NCBI GenBank assembly: GCA_900318975.1
Contig: ONMY01000023.1
Location: 1 to 13,901, forward strand
Direction: 5' to 3'
DNA from: an uncultured Bacillota bacterium
GTDB taxonomy: Bacteria; Bacillota_I; Bacilli_A; Izemoplasmatales; UBA1188
DNA: 13,901 bases
Shown here: in pieces, positions 6,562 to 13,901 of the stretch
Layout: each line of letters starts with the position of its first letter
How positions within the stretch are numbered: the first letter of the stretch is position 1
Translations under genes and position numbers: made by a program
The notes under the pieces: generated by a model
What the model was told of the DNA's origin: nothing
Database searches by the model: none
Seen by the model: the letters and a program-made list of their open reading frames with translations, nothing else

Positions 6562-7125
6562 TTAATGATTTTTTACGTAGTTACGTAAAAACTCGTAAAC
6601 TTTTTGTTTTGGCATTCCAATTACACTATAATAATCGCCTTCTACTCTTTCGATGAATCTTCCAATGTATCCTTGAATTCCATAGGCACCAGCCTTATCG
6701 TAAGGTTCACTTGTTTTAGCATATTTTATAATATCTTCATCGCTGATATTACTAAATGTGACTTTACAAGTTGAATGAAAACTTATTCTTTCATCCTTAT
6801 CAACAAAACAAGCACCGGTTATTACCTCATGAGTTCTATTGGATAGTTTTCTTATCATATCTATACATTCATCTTCATTTTGAGGTTTGCCTAAAACCTT
6901 ATCATCAAGAAAAACTAAAGTATCAAAACCAAGAACTAAAGAATCTTTATTATTGTTAAATACATCAAGTGCTTTCATGGTTGCGAGTTTTTCAACTAAT
7001 TCACCATTTGATGAATAAGAATCCACAAATTCAAGCGCATTTGATCCAATAACTCTAAAAGGAAAACCTAGTTCTTCCATCATCTCTATTCTTCTTTCTG
7101 ATTTAGATGCGAGTATTATATCCAT
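6562..7125 (-). CDS. maf: Maf family nucleoside triphosphate pyrophosphatase
   Basis: This 187-residue enzyme hydrolyses non-canonical or excess nucleoside triphosphates (dTTP/UTP or modified forms in characterised members) to monophosphate and pyrophosphate. The motifs are in order: SKSERR at 7-12, GFDTLV with the catalytic Asp68, LGKP at 78-81, SNRTHEVITGAC, EPYDKAGAYGIQG, and the end GDYYSVIGMP. YDKAGAYGIQG with the Tyr-Tyr-Ser-Val segment is typical of the dTTP/UTP-type Maf (YhdE/BSU28050 branch) but sub-specificity is uncertain. The start has AGGAGG 6 bases before the ATG and the upstream region holds candidate promoters. It is the first gene of the maf-to-pgi operon. Its last codons form a 10-bp palindrome and the next gene starts 22 bases on. 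Confidence 0.95.
   Translation of the reverse strand: MDIILASKSERRIEMMEELGFPFRVIGSNALEFVDSYSSNGELVEKLATMKALDVFNNNKDSLVLGFDTLVFLDDKVLGKPQNEDECIDMIRKLSNRTHEVITGACFVDKDERISFHSTCKVTFSNISDEDIIKYAKTSEPYDKAGAYGIQGYIGRFIERVEGDYYSVIGMPKQKVYEFLRNYVKNH
6570..6591. repeat. Palindrome at the 3' end of maf
   Basis: TTTTTACGTA (6570-6579) and TACGTAAAAA (6582-6591) are perfect complements around two bases. The palindrome lies within the last codons of maf. In RNA a stem with a 4-base loop could form, but no U-run follows on the minus strand, so I do not call it a terminator. It could protect the maf mRNA end or bind a dimeric protein; both are inference. Confidence 0.45.
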
Positions 7126-7161
7126 TTTTTGCCTCCTATGTTATTATATCGTAAAATATGC

Positions 7162-7189
7162 TTTTTAATATAATTATCTTATTTATTAT
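7162..7189 (+). promoter_or_regulatory. Candidate promoter of the tilS-hpt-ftsH-rqcP unit
   Basis: TTTTTA (7162-7167), a 16-base spacer and TATTAT (7184-7189) would start transcription near 7196 and keep the AAGG ribosome site of tilS. An alternative extended -10, TGTTAAAAT (7189-7197), would leave almost no leader. The -35 match is poor in such A/T-rich DNA, so the exact element is uncertain, but the divergent layout requires a promoter here. Confidence 0.4.
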
Positions 7190-7194
7190 GTTAA
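7167..7194 (-). promoter_or_regulatory. Candidate promoter of the maf operon
   Basis: On the minus strand TTAACA (7194-7189), a 16-base spacer and TATATT (7172-7167) would start transcription near 7160 and give a leader of about 35 bases with AGGAGG. A nearer TATAAT (7148-7143) would start inside the ribosome site and is less likely. The element overlaps the tilS promoter candidate, so the two operons may compete for polymerase. Confidence 0.4.
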
Positions 7195-7213
7195 AATAAA
7201 TAAGGTAACTTGT

Positions 7214-8557
7214 ATGAAATTTGAATTGTTTAATGAAAATAAACTAAATAAAATCATCAAAAAAGATGACACATTAGTTGTCTGTGTATCTACAGGCATT
7301 GATTCTATGTGTCTTTTTCATTATCTTTATACAAATGGATATAACCTAGTCGTTGCCCATGTAAATCATAAAAAAAGAATTGAATCTGATTTAGAATATG
7401 AATATTTAAAAAAGTTGTGTAAAGAAAAAAATATTCCATTTGAAGGAATGGAAATAAAAGAAAATATCACATCTAATTTCCAAGATGAGGCAAGAAAAAT
7501 TAGATATGATTTCTTTAAAAAAGTCGCAACTAAATATAATACAAAATATATCGCACTTGCTCATCAAGCTGATGATGAACTTGAAACAATTCTAATGAGA
7601 ATTATAAGAGGAACATCGATAAAAGGCTACTCAGGAATGCAGATGGTAAGTAAATCTGATGAATTTACACTTCTAAGACCACTTCTTGAAACTGAAAGAT
7701 CTCTGATAGAAAAATACCAAAAAGAATACGGTATTAAATATTTTGAAGATAGTTCAAATAATGAAGACCACTATACAAGAAATATCGTAAGACATAGTGT
7801 TATTCCAACACTAAAATCACTCAATCCAAGTATTTTTGATTCAATTAAAAACTATTCTCATGATTTAAAAGAAATGTCTGATTATATCGTTAAAAAATCA
7901 AAAGAATTTATCGATAATTATTCAAAAAAGAATATTGATGAAATCATAATTAACTTAAATGATTTCTTAAAACTTGATATCATCGTTCAAAAAGAAGTCA
8001 TTTTAGAATCGATTAACTATGTTTCTTCTAATTCCGTTGAAATCTACCATAGTAAAACAGAGGAGATTCTAGATCAAATATATTCATCAAATAAAGAATC
8101 AAAGATAATTGAAGTGAAGGGCGATATCATCTTTGTAAAAGAATATGATAACCTTGTCTTCACTAAGAAGAAAACAAAGAAAGAAATCGATTTATATTTA
8201 GAAAGAGAAGGCGAATATCTGATAGATGGATTTGGCAAAATCGTTTTATCACAAAAAAATCATCTTCTACCCTCTAAAAACTCATATATGTTGTGCTATA
8301 ATAGTGAAGATGAAATATTCCCAATTCACGTTAGAAACGTGAAGATGGGGGATAAAATAACCTATTCATCGATTACAAAAAAAGTATATGATCTTTTAAA
8401 GGAATATAAAGTTCCAAAAAGACTAAGAGAGTTTTATCTTGTCTTTGAACATAATGATGAAATATTCTTCGTTCCAAATATCATTAGAAAAGAAACAGAT
8501 AAAACTAAGAAAAATAAAATGTATATAACATTTTTGGAGGCAAAAGATGAAAATTGA
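7214..8557 (+). CDS. tilS: tRNA(Ile)-lysidine synthase
   Basis: This enzyme attaches lysine to C34 of the CAU-anticodon tRNA-Ile using ATP, so that it reads AUA. It is 447 residues, the long form with a C-terminal domain. The N-terminal PP-loop reads STGIDSM (26-32); the usual form is SGGxDS, and the Thr variant is, to my recollection, also found in some Bacilli. Further motifs are HVNHKKR, ALAHQADDELETILMRIIRG, the RPLLETER segment and the DSSN...YTRNIVR stretch that contacts the tRNA. The C-terminal TilS domain shows FPIHVRNVKMGD followed by KKVYDLLKEYKVPKRLRE. AAGG lies 8 bases before the ATG. Its stop (TGA) is inside the hpt start region, with an 11-base overlap. The order tilS-hpt-ftsH is classic for Bacillota. 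Confidence 0.95.
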   Translation: MKFELFNENKLNKIIKKDDTLVVCVSTGIDSMCLFHYLYTNGYNLVVAHVNHKKRIESDLEYEYLKKLCKEKNIPFEGMEIKENITSNFQDEARKIRYDFFKKVATKYNTKYIALAHQADDELETILMRIIRGTSIKGYSGMQMVSKSDEFTLLRPLLETERSLIEKYQKEYGIKYFEDSSNNEDHYTRNIVRHSVIPTLKSLNPSIFDSIKNYSHDLKEMSDYIVKKSKEFIDNYSKKNIDEIIINLNDFLKLDIIVQKEVILESINYVSSNSVEIYHSKTEEILDQIYSSNKESKIIEVKGDIIFVKEYDNLVFTKKKTKKEIDLYLEREGEYLIDGFGKIVLSQKNHLLPSKNSYMLCYNSEDEIFPIHVRNVKMGDKITYSSITKKVYDLLKEYKVPKRLREFYLVFEHNDEIFFVPNIIRKETDKTKKNKMYITFLEAKDEN

Positions 8558-9101
8558 TAAAGCTTGTAAGAAAGTTATTATCTCAGAAGAAAAAATAATG
8601 GCTACTTGTAAATCATTAGGTGAAAGAATATCTAAAGACTATGAAGGTGAAGAAGTCACTATGGTAGGTTTATTAAATGGATGCAATCCATTCTTCTCTG
8701 ATTTAATCAAATTCATTGATCTAGAAGTTGTTGTTGACTACATCAAAGCATCAAGCTATCATGGAACAACAAAATCATCTAATGATGTAAAAATATTAAA
8801 AGACCTTGACCTTCCAGTATCAGGAAAAAACGTTATTATTGTTGATGACGTAATTGATACAGGAAACACCATCAAGAAAATTATGGAAATCTTTAAAGTT
8901 AAAGGTGCAAAATCTGTAGAAGCTTGTGTTCTTCTTTATAAAGAAACAGGTGATGAAACAAGGTATAATGCAAAATATGTAGGACTTACTATTCCAAATG
9001 AATTCGTAATTGGATATGGACTCGACTATCAAGAACATTATAGAAACCTTCCATATATTGGTGTTATAAGTGATGAACTAGTTAAGGGGGAGGATAATTA
9101 A
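8547..9101 (+). CDS. hpt: Hypoxanthine phosphoribosyltransferase
   Basis: This 184-residue purine salvage enzyme makes IMP (and usually GMP) from the free base and PRPP. The PRPP-binding motif [10 protein letters not shown] is at 99-108, preceded by hydrophobic VII. The flexible loop [11 protein letters not shown] is near 68-78, and the C-terminal segment [18 protein letters not shown] contacts base and pyrophosphate. The N-terminal loop reads LLNGC (42-46), where most family members have Leu-Lys-Gly; the Lys to Asn change is the only unusual point. GGAGG lies 6 bases before the ATG, within the end of tilS. Its TAA shares one base with the ftsH ATG (TAATG), which indicates coupled translation of this conserved trio. 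Confidence 0.95.
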   Translation: MKIDKACKKVIISEEKIMATCKSLGERISKDYEGEEVTMVGLLNGCNPFFSDLIKFIDLEVVVDYIKASSYHGTTKSSNDVKILKDLDLPVSGKNVIIVDDVIDTGNTIKKIMEIFKVKGAKSVEACVLLYKETGDETRYNAKYVGLTIPNEFVIGYGLDYQEHYRNLPYIGVISDELVKGEDN

Positions 9102-11101
9102 TGGCTGAAAATAACGAAAACAATCAAGAAAACCAAAACAAAGATAATAATAAACCACAAAAATCAAAGTTCAATTGGGCCAACATCGGTATAATTGCAC
9201 TAGGACTTCTTGTGATTGTTGCAATTATCTTTTCAGTAAATGGATGTAAGTCATCTTCAAAAGAAGTTACATATAGCGAACTCTATGAAGATATAAAGAC
9301 AGCACCAGAAAAGATCTATTCAATTGAGATTACTCCTGCAAATGATTCAAGTAAATCAGAAAGCTATATTGTCTATGTGACATTTGAACTTGAAGCAGGA
9401 AAGAAACAACGTGAAAGCGAATGGGCATATTTAAATAACGCATACATATATGCAGACTTCATCACAACTGTTCAAGAAATAAAAGAGGCAAATCCAGATG
9501 TTAAATATACAGTTTCCTATGAACCTGGTTCATCAGTTAACATCTTAAGTCTTTTATTCTATGTTTTAATGATCGGCGGAACTATTGTATTAATCATAGT
9601 TGTAATAAGATCAGTAAGATCATCTCAAAATTCAAATAGTCAAAGTTTTGACTTTACTAAATCTCGTGCTAAATTAAACAAAATGACTACTACTACTTTC
9701 AAAGATGTTGCTGGACTTGATGAAGAAAAGGAAGAACTTCAAGAAATAGTAGATTTCTTAAAGAATCCAAAGAAATATACAGACATTGGTGCAAGAGTAC
9801 CAAAAGGTGTACTACTATATGGTAAACCTGGTACTGGTAAAACACTACTTGCAAGAGCGGTTGCCGGAGAAGCTGGTGTACCATTCTTCTATACAACAGG
9901 TTCAGATTTAGTTGAAATGTTCGTAGGTGTTGGTGCAAGCCGTGTTAGAGATATGTTTAAAAATGCTAAGAAGCATGCTCCATCAATTCTCTTTATGGAT
10001 GAAATTGATGCCATCGGTAGACAAAGAGGAACTGGTCTTGGTGGTGGTAATGATGAAAGAGAACAAACACTAAACCAACTACTAGTTGAAATGGATGGTT
10101 TCGGACAAAATTCAGGAATCATCATAATTGCCGCAACAAATAGACCCGATATCCTTGACCCAGCACTTCTTAGACCTGGTAGATTTGATAGACAAATCGA
10201 TGTATCAACTCCAGATATTAAAGGTAGAGAAGAAATCCTTAAAGTTCATGCAAGAAATAAAAAGATTGCAAGCGATGTAGATTTCAAGCAAGTAGCACAT
10301 CAAACTCCAGGATTTACTGGTGCAGATCTTGAAAACGTAATGAATGAAAGTGCTCTTCTTGCCGCAAGAGAAAACAAAACTGAAATCGATAATAAACTTA
10401 TCGCAGAAGCAATCGATAGAGTAATGATGGGTCCTGCAAAGAAATCTAGAGTTATTTCTAAGAAAGAAAAGGAACTTATTGCTTATCATGAAGCAGGTCA
10501 CTGCGTTATTGGTACACTACTATCTAATGCTGATATCGTTCAAAAAGTTACAATCATTCCTCGTGGCGAAGCTGGTGGATATAACCTGATGGGTCCAAAA
10601 GATGAGGAAGTAATAATTTATTCAAAGAATCAATTAATGGAAAGAATCACAGGCTACCTTGGTGGTAGAACTGCTGAAGAATTAATATTTGGTGAAGTTA
10701 CAACTGGTGCATCAAACGATATGGTTAATGCCACAAGAATCGCAAGAGCAATGGTTACTGAATATGGTATGAGTAAACTCGGTCCAATCACCTATGAACA
10801 AAATTCAGGATATGTATTCCTTGGAAGAGATTATTCATCTAATAAGAACTTCTCAGATATTGTTGCCCATGAAATTGATGAAGCAATCAGAGAAATCATT
10901 GATGAATGTCATAATAATGCAGCAAAGATTTTAACTGAAAATATGGATAAGCTTAAAAATATCGCTCATTATTTAATGAAAGTTGAAACTCTTCTTAAAG
11001 CTGATATCGATGAAATCTTCAAAACAGGTGCACTTAAAAGAGCCGATGAAGAATCAGATTCACTAAAAGAACTTGGAACAAATTCAGATAATCAACAATG
11101 A
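9101..11101 (+). CDS. ftsH: ATP-dependent zinc metalloprotease FtsH
   Basis: This membrane-anchored AAA+ protease degrades misfolded membrane proteins and short-lived regulators as a hexamer. It is 666 residues long. An Asn/Gln/Lys-rich cytoplasmic tail (1-25) is followed by TM1 (about 29-46), an extracellular domain of about 100 residues, and TM2 (about 148-169). The AAA domain carries Walker A GKPGTGKT at 241-248 (Lys in place of the second Pro of the usual GPPGTGKT), Walker B ILFMDE at 296-301, and the second region of homology [20 protein letters not shown]. The zinc site is HEAGH at 463-467 with the third ligand Asp540 in TTGASND. GGAGG sits 7 bases before the ATG. All catalytic elements are intact. 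Its TGA overlaps the rqcP ATG by 4 bases. Confidence 0.98.
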   Translation: MAENNENNQENQNKDNNKPQKSKFNWANIGIIALGLLVIVAIIFSVNGCKSSSKEVTYSELYEDIKTAPEKIYSIEITPANDSSKSESYIVYVTFELEAGKKQRESEWAYLNNAYIYADFITTVQEIKEANPDVKYTVSYEPGSSVNILSLLFYVLMIGGTIVLIIVVIRSVRSSQNSNSQSFDFTKSRAKLNKMTTTTFKDVAGLDEEKEELQEIVDFLKNPKKYTDIGARVPKGVLLYGKPGTGKTLLARAVAGEAGVPFFYTTGSDLVEMFVGVGASRVRDMFKNAKKHAPSILFMDEIDAIGRQRGTGLGGGNDEREQTLNQLLVEMDGFGQNSGIIIIAATNRPDILDPALLRPGRFDRQIDVSTPDIKGREEILKVHARNKKIASDVDFKQVAHQTPGFTGADLENVMNESALLAARENKTEIDNKLIAEAIDRVMMGPAKKSRVISKKEKELIAYHEAGHCVIGTLLSNADIVQKVTIIPRGEAGGYNLMGPKDEEVIIYSKNQLMERITGYLGGRTAEELIFGEVTTGASNDMVNATRIARAMVTEYGMSKLGPITYEQNSGYVFLGRDYSSNKNFSDIVAHEIDEAIREIIDECHNNAAKILTENMDKLKNIAHYLMKVETLLKADIDEIFKTGALKRADEESDSLKELGTNSDNQQ

Positions 11102-11346
11102 GACTAGATAAATATTTAAAAGTATCACATATCATAAAACGAAGAACAGTCGCTAAAGAAACAGCTGATAAAGATAGAATTATGGTGAATAATAAAGATG
11201 CAAAGCCTTCAACAAATGTTAAAGAAGGTGATATAATCGCAATAAAATATGCATCTAAGACTTTAGAAGTTAGAGTTCTATCAACTAATGAACACACATC
11301 TAAAAGCGATTCTTCATCAATGTATGAAGTACTAAGAAATGAATAA
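11098..11346 (+). CDS. rqcP: S4-domain RNA-binding protein RqcP (YabO/Hsp15 family)
   Basis: This 82-residue protein is a single S4 domain. It starts [21 protein letters not shown], split here as [10 protein letters not shown] then IIKRRT, which is the signature of RqcP/YabO. In Bacillus this factor binds stalled 50S-tRNA complexes and promotes alanine tailing with RqcH. The second half, [22 protein letters not shown], forms the S4 beta part, and the Ser-rich end MYEVLRNE is also as in YabO. There is no clear ribosome site, so translation most likely depends on coupling through the ATGA overlap with ftsH. It is the last gene of the plus-strand unit and ends just before a perfect hairpin. Fusion to the ftsH operon links proteolysis and ribosome rescue. 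Confidence 0.92.
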   Translation: MRLDKYLKVSHIIKRRTVAKETADKDRIMVNNKDAKPSTNVKEGDIIAIKYASKTLEVRVLSTNEHTSKSDSSSMYEVLRNE

Positions 11347-11350
11347 TTTG

Positions 11351-11379
11351 AAAGGGTATAGAATTAACTATACCCTTTT
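11351..11379. terminator. Bidirectional terminator between rqcP and the DUF1295 gene
   Basis: AAAGGGTATAG (11351-11361) and CTATACCCTTT (11368-11378) form a perfect 11-bp stem with a 6-base loop, flanked by a run of T on both strands. It starts 4 bases after the rqcP stop and ends 4 bases before the end of the convergent membrane protein gene, so it can serve both. Confidence 0.88.
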
Positions 11380-11382
11380 AAA

Positions 11383-12264
11383 TTATCTATTAAATAAATG
11401 TATTGGAAGAAATACATTCTTCTTCTTATATTCTTCAAACCCTTCCTTATATTCTTTTAAATGATTCTCTTCCATTGGTACTGATATAAAGATAAATAAT
11501 AATGTATTTAGTATTGCGCCTATAATTGAGTACCACATACCAATATTACTTAATATAAATGTTAATGCGACACCATACCAGAACATTATTTCTCCAAAAT
11601 AATTTGGATGTCTTGAATACTTCCAAAGACCTATATTGATGATCTCTTTATTAGAAGTTCTAACTTCTTTGAATTTTCTCATATCTCTATCTGACACAAG
11701 TTCAATTATAGTTGCAAATGTCATTATTAAAAGTCCTATTATATTAAGTGGTTCAAAAGTCATATCATTCATAATATAAAGATAGGCAGGAATAGATGCT
11801 AAAAATACAACTATAGTTGGAAACATATGTATTCCAGTAAAACTAACAATTTGATAGAATGGTCCACTCTTTTCTTTTAACATCTTATATCTCCAATCGA
11901 TATAAGATAAACCATCAAATCCTTTAATGAAATTAATAGTAAGTCTAACTGACCAGAATAGTATAGCAAAAAGATATATAAATGCACCAACACTAAAATT
12001 ATTGTATTTAATCATGAGTGGTATATAGATAAATACTGTTTGAACACTCCAATAAGGATCATAAATAGATGCACTTCCAACAATAACTCCGACAATAAAC
12101 ACAACTACTGTTGATACAGTATCTGCAAGAAATAGCGCTAATAATTCATCCATTTTTTCATTAAAGAATAATAGATAAGATAATAATCCTGCAATAAATG
12201 CAGCAATATAAACAATTAAAAATACCAATAATCCATTAATCTTTTTACGTTTCTCATCAGTCAT
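11383..12264 (-). CDS. DUF1295 family integral membrane protein (steroid 5-alpha-reductase/ICMT-like fold)
   Basis: A 293-residue polytopic membrane protein with about seven to eight hydrophobic segments spread over its length. DUF1295 hallmarks are seen: GSASIYDPYWSV near residue 65-75, the RLTINF...DWRY region, the motif SRHPNYFGE at 217-225 preceded by GLWKY, and a C-terminal PMEEN. The family belongs to the group that includes isoprenylcysteine methyltransferases and steroid reductases, where the SRHPNYFGE region binds nucleotide cofactor. The substrate here is not known. The start has AAAGGAG 8 bases before the ATG, and an extended -10 lies upstream. It is a single-gene unit that converges on rqcP and ends in the shared hairpin. 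No relation to the MEP genes in this window can be shown. Family assignment is good, function not. Confidence 0.85.
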   Translation of the reverse strand: MTDEKRKKINGLLVFLIVYIAAFIAGLLSYLLFFNEKMDELLALFLADTVSTVVVFIVGVIVGSASIYDPYWSVQTVFIYIPLMIKYNNFSVGAFIYLFAILFWSVRLTINFIKGFDGLSYIDWRYKMLKEKSGPFYQIVSFTGIHMFPTIVVFLASIPAYLYIMNDMTFEPLNIIGLLIMTFATIIELVSDRDMRKFKEVRTSNKEIINIGLWKYSRHPNYFGEIMFWYGVALTFILSNIGMWYSIIGAILNTLLFIFISVPMEENHLKEYKEGFEEYKKKNVFLPIHLFNR

Positions 12265-12295
12265 AAGCTTCGCTCCTTTAGTATAATCTTTTTGT

Positions 12296-12304
12296 ATTAT
12301 ATCA
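12296..12304 (-). promoter_or_regulatory. Extended -10 promoter of the DUF1295 gene
   Basis: The minus strand reads TGATATAAT (12304-12296), a perfect -10 with the TG extension. No good -35 is seen upstream. Transcription would begin near 12289, giving a leader of about 25 bases that contains AAAGGAG. The upstream hairpin of the GH2 gene isolates this promoter from read-through. Confidence 0.6.
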
Positions 12305-12334
12305 TTTTTAATAATAAATGCATTATTTTATAAT

Positions 12335-12364
12335 AAAAGAGACTCTTTAGTTGAGTCTCTTTTT
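12335..12364 (-). terminator. Intrinsic terminator after the GH2 gene
   Basis: AAAAGAGACTC (12335-12345) pairs perfectly with GAGTCTCTTTT (12353-12363) around a 7-base loop. On the minus strand the 3' arm ends in TTTTATTAT, giving the U-run. It begins about 25 bases after the stop of the glycoside hydrolase gene. A stronger T-run on the plus strand could also work the other way, but no plus-strand gene reaches it. Confidence 0.82.
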
Positions 12365-12388
12365 TGTAGATTATTAAACTTTTAAATA

Positions 12389-13901
12389 TTATTCAACGTT
12401 AAATGTTATACTGTCATCGCCAAATGGAGATGATGCATTTACTCTAACTTCACCTTGATTATCACATTTTATTATCGCAAGAGCTCTTCCATAATAGGTA
12501 TCGGTATAGTTATTTAAGTATCCATCAGCATTAAATGGACATGCATGACCAAGCGCAATGAGTGTAGCACCTTCAACACTTACATCTACTCTTCCTCTCT
12601 TAAGAGGTTTAAATATACCATTACTATCAGTATATTCAATTCTTACAAATTGAAGATTATTTAGTTTAACACTTTCTTTTTCTTTTATTAATGATAACTT
12701 TGTATCAAGACTCGCTGATACTAAAGTGTTTCTATTAATCTCTCGCTTATTATCATCAAGCGCAATTGCCATAATCTTTCCATGATAATATTTGGTATTA
12801 AATCTTGCGACAGCGTTCTTTGTTTTCTTAATTCCTACATCTTTACCATTTATTACAAGTTTTACATATTTACTTCTTGAATAAACTTCTACTCTTGCAG
12901 GACTTCCATCAAGGTCATCAAAAGACCAAGATGGGATTGCATTGGACATCTTCCAAGCTGATGGAGAATGCTTTTCTTTTGTATTTGATACTGGTACAAC
13001 TGCAATTTCTGGTTTATCGGAAAGATTAAATGCAACTTTAGTATATAGTGCTTCTCCAAGTTCGTTTCCAATTAAATCAAGTCTTCCAGATCCAGCACTT
13101 ATCCAACCTTCTCCATGTCTAAAATCAGGTGCATATTCTTTATATTCCCATGAACCTATACCAACTTCACCAAGATAATCTATTCCTGCCCATACTAAAT
13201 CGCCAATGAATCTCTCATTATCTTTCGCAAGTTCAATAAATTTATAGGCATCTTCACAGAATGTTTCGGATCCCATAATTAGTCTATCTGGGTATTTCTT
13301 TAAATCTTTTTTAACTCTAAGTATTCCATAATTATATCCAGCTATATCAGATGCTTTAAAGATTTCTCTTGTTTTAACGTCACATCTATGCATTGTTGCA
13401 CCAATCTTCATTGTGTGATTTCCAACTAGTCCTGCGATATCGTTAAAGAATTCACTTCCAACTTTCTGTGCTTGATTCTTTTTAGCTTTTTCTTCTGAAT
13501 ATATTCCAAATCCTAAAGAATACATCATATTAAACATGATGTTTATTCCTGCGGTTACAGGACGTGTTCCATCTAAATCATATAGGACTTGTTTCATATC
13601 TTTAAAAAGATTAATTCCTTTTTCTTCTGAACTTTCTCCTACTTCATTTCCCAAGGAATACATTATAACTGATGGATGGTTGTAATCTTTTAAGCACATG
13701 TCTTTTAAATCTTCTTTGTACCAGTCAGATACATATGATGCATAGTCATACATAGTTTTATGCACATACCACATATCAACGTATTCATCCATCACAAACA
13801 TTCCTACATCATCACAAGCATCGAGGAATGCTTTTGATTCTGGATTGTGTGCAGATCTTATCGCATTATATCCAGCTTCTTTTAGTTTTTTAACCTTTCT
13901 A
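12389..13901 (-). CDS. Glycoside hydrolase family 2 enzyme (beta-galactosidase-like), C-terminal part
   Basis: The frame is open from 13900 to the stop at 12389-12391 (503 codons) and has no start of its own, because sequence upstream of Met at 13801 continues in frame with EAGYNAIRSAHNP, a typical GH2 segment. The N-terminal sugar-binding and immunoglobulin-like domains are therefore outside the window. In the visible part the acid/base Glu86 is in NHPSVIMYSLGNE (codon 13643-13645) and the likely nucleophile is Glu212 in LIMGSETF (codon 13265-13267). These are followed by VWAGIDYLGE, a DUF4982-like domain (about 280-380) and a GH2_C5-like C-terminal domain. This layout is common in beta-galactosidases from gut bacteria, but beta-glucuronidase or other beta-glycosidase activity cannot be excluded. 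No C-terminal sorting signal is seen. It ends before a hairpin terminator. Confidence 0.9.
   Translation of the reverse strand, partial: RKVKKLKEAGYNAIRSAHNPESKAFLDACDDVGMFVMDEYVDMWYVHKTMYDYASYVSDWYKEDLKDMCLKDYNHPSVIMYSLGNEVGESSEEKGINLFKDMKQVLYDLDGTRPVTAGINIMFNMMYSLGFGIYSEEKAKKNQAQKVGSEFFNDIAGLVGNHTMKIGATMHRCDVKTREIFKASDIAGYNYGILRVKKDLKKYPDRLIMGSETFCEDAYKFIELAKDNERFIGDLVWAGIDYLGEVGIGSWEYKEYAPDFRHGEGWISAGSGRLDLIGNELGEALYTKVAFNLSDKPEIAVVPVSNTKEKHSPSAWKMSNAIPSWSFDDLDGSPARVEVYSRSKYVKLVINGKDVGIKKTKNAVARFNTKYYHGKIMAIALDDNKREINRNTLVSASLDTKLSLIKEKESVKLNNLQFVRIEYTDSNGIFKPLKRGRVDVSVEGATLIALGHACPFNADGYLNNYTDTYYGRALAIIKCDNQGEVRVNASSPFGDDSITFNVE

Noticed and set aside
6570..6591. Palindrome at the end of maf as a terminator
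   Set aside because: It is inside the coding end, no U-run follows on the minus strand, and the next gene begins directly after.
7286..7309. TilS PP-loop STGIDS in place of SGGxDS as a sign of lost function
   Set aside because: The last Gly, Asp and Ser are kept, the rest of the protein is complete, and I recall Thr at this place in other Bacilli TilS proteins.
9699..10501. Several open frames antisense to ftsH (and similar ones opposite pgi, ispF and the GH2 gene)
   Set aside because: They lie fully inside well-supported genes, lack ribosome sites and have low-complexity products; they are shadows of the coding strand.
8547..11101. Mycoplasma-type code with TGA as tryptophan
   Set aside because: TGA ends tilS and ftsH at the expected family lengths and tryptophans are encoded by TGG.
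12389..13801. GH2 gene as a complete 470-residue protein starting at 13801
   Set aside because: The frame continues upstream with conserved GH2 sequence to the window edge and there is no ribosome site at that Met.
1..13901. Mobile element, phage, CRISPR, tRNA or rRNA genes
   Set aside because: No transposase, integrase, direct-repeat array or tRNA-like fold was seen on either strand; all long stretches are assigned to core genes.

Overview
The window looks like chromosome from a low-GC (about 30% G+C by eye) bacterium of the Bacillota/Mollicutes-like Bacilli. The tilS-hpt-ftsH-rqcP block, the pairing of a YutD-family protein with a NifU-domain protein, and clean AGGAGG-type ribosome sites all point there. 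The genetic code appears standard: tryptophan is TGG (for example the paired Trp in pgi), and TGA ends both tilS and ftsH. I see no insertion sequence, phage gene, tRNA, rRNA or CRISPR. Genes are tightly packed and no stretch over 300 bases lacks a gene.

Left part (1-7125, minus strand). Reading right to left, a housekeeping run goes maf, a membrane PAS/degenerate-GGDEF protein, ispD, ispF, a YutD-family gene, a NifU-domain gene, pgi, then a hairpin terminator (2321-2350). The junctions from the GGDEF gene to pgi are overlaps or gaps of a few bases, so this is one operon. It combines nucleotide clean-up, MEP-pathway isoprenoid synthesis, Fe-S assembly (which serves the Fe-S enzymes IspG/IspH of that pathway) and glycolysis. 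A near-consensus promoter (2271-2299) then starts a second unit: two tandem DHH-DHHA1 phosphoesterase paralogues of identical length, followed by the 5' part of a secreted protein of unknown function that runs off the left edge. That gene's ribosome site can pair with an upstream complement.

Middle (7126-11379, plus strand). A divergent intergenic region with back-to-back promoter candidates starts tilS-hpt-ftsH-rqcP. All junctions overlap (11, 1 and 4 bases). The products cover tRNA-Ile lysidine modification, purine salvage, membrane proteolysis and ribosome quality control. The unit ends at a perfect 11-bp bidirectional hairpin shared with the convergent neighbour.

Right part (11383-13901, minus strand). 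A DUF1295 integral membrane protein has its own extended -10 promoter. Separated from it by a strong hairpin terminator is the C-terminal part of a glycoside hydrolase family 2 enzyme whose N-terminus lies beyond the right edge.

Overall this is mostly ordinary core genome; I do not see a clear new defence, mobile or biosynthetic system. The points most worth a second look are the inactive-looking GGDEF protein beside separate DHH-DHHA1 phosphoesterases (together the parts of a GdpP-like c-di-AMP phosphodiesterase), its possibly leaderless start, the ribosome-site hairpin of the secreted protein, and an IspF with a changed active-site loop.
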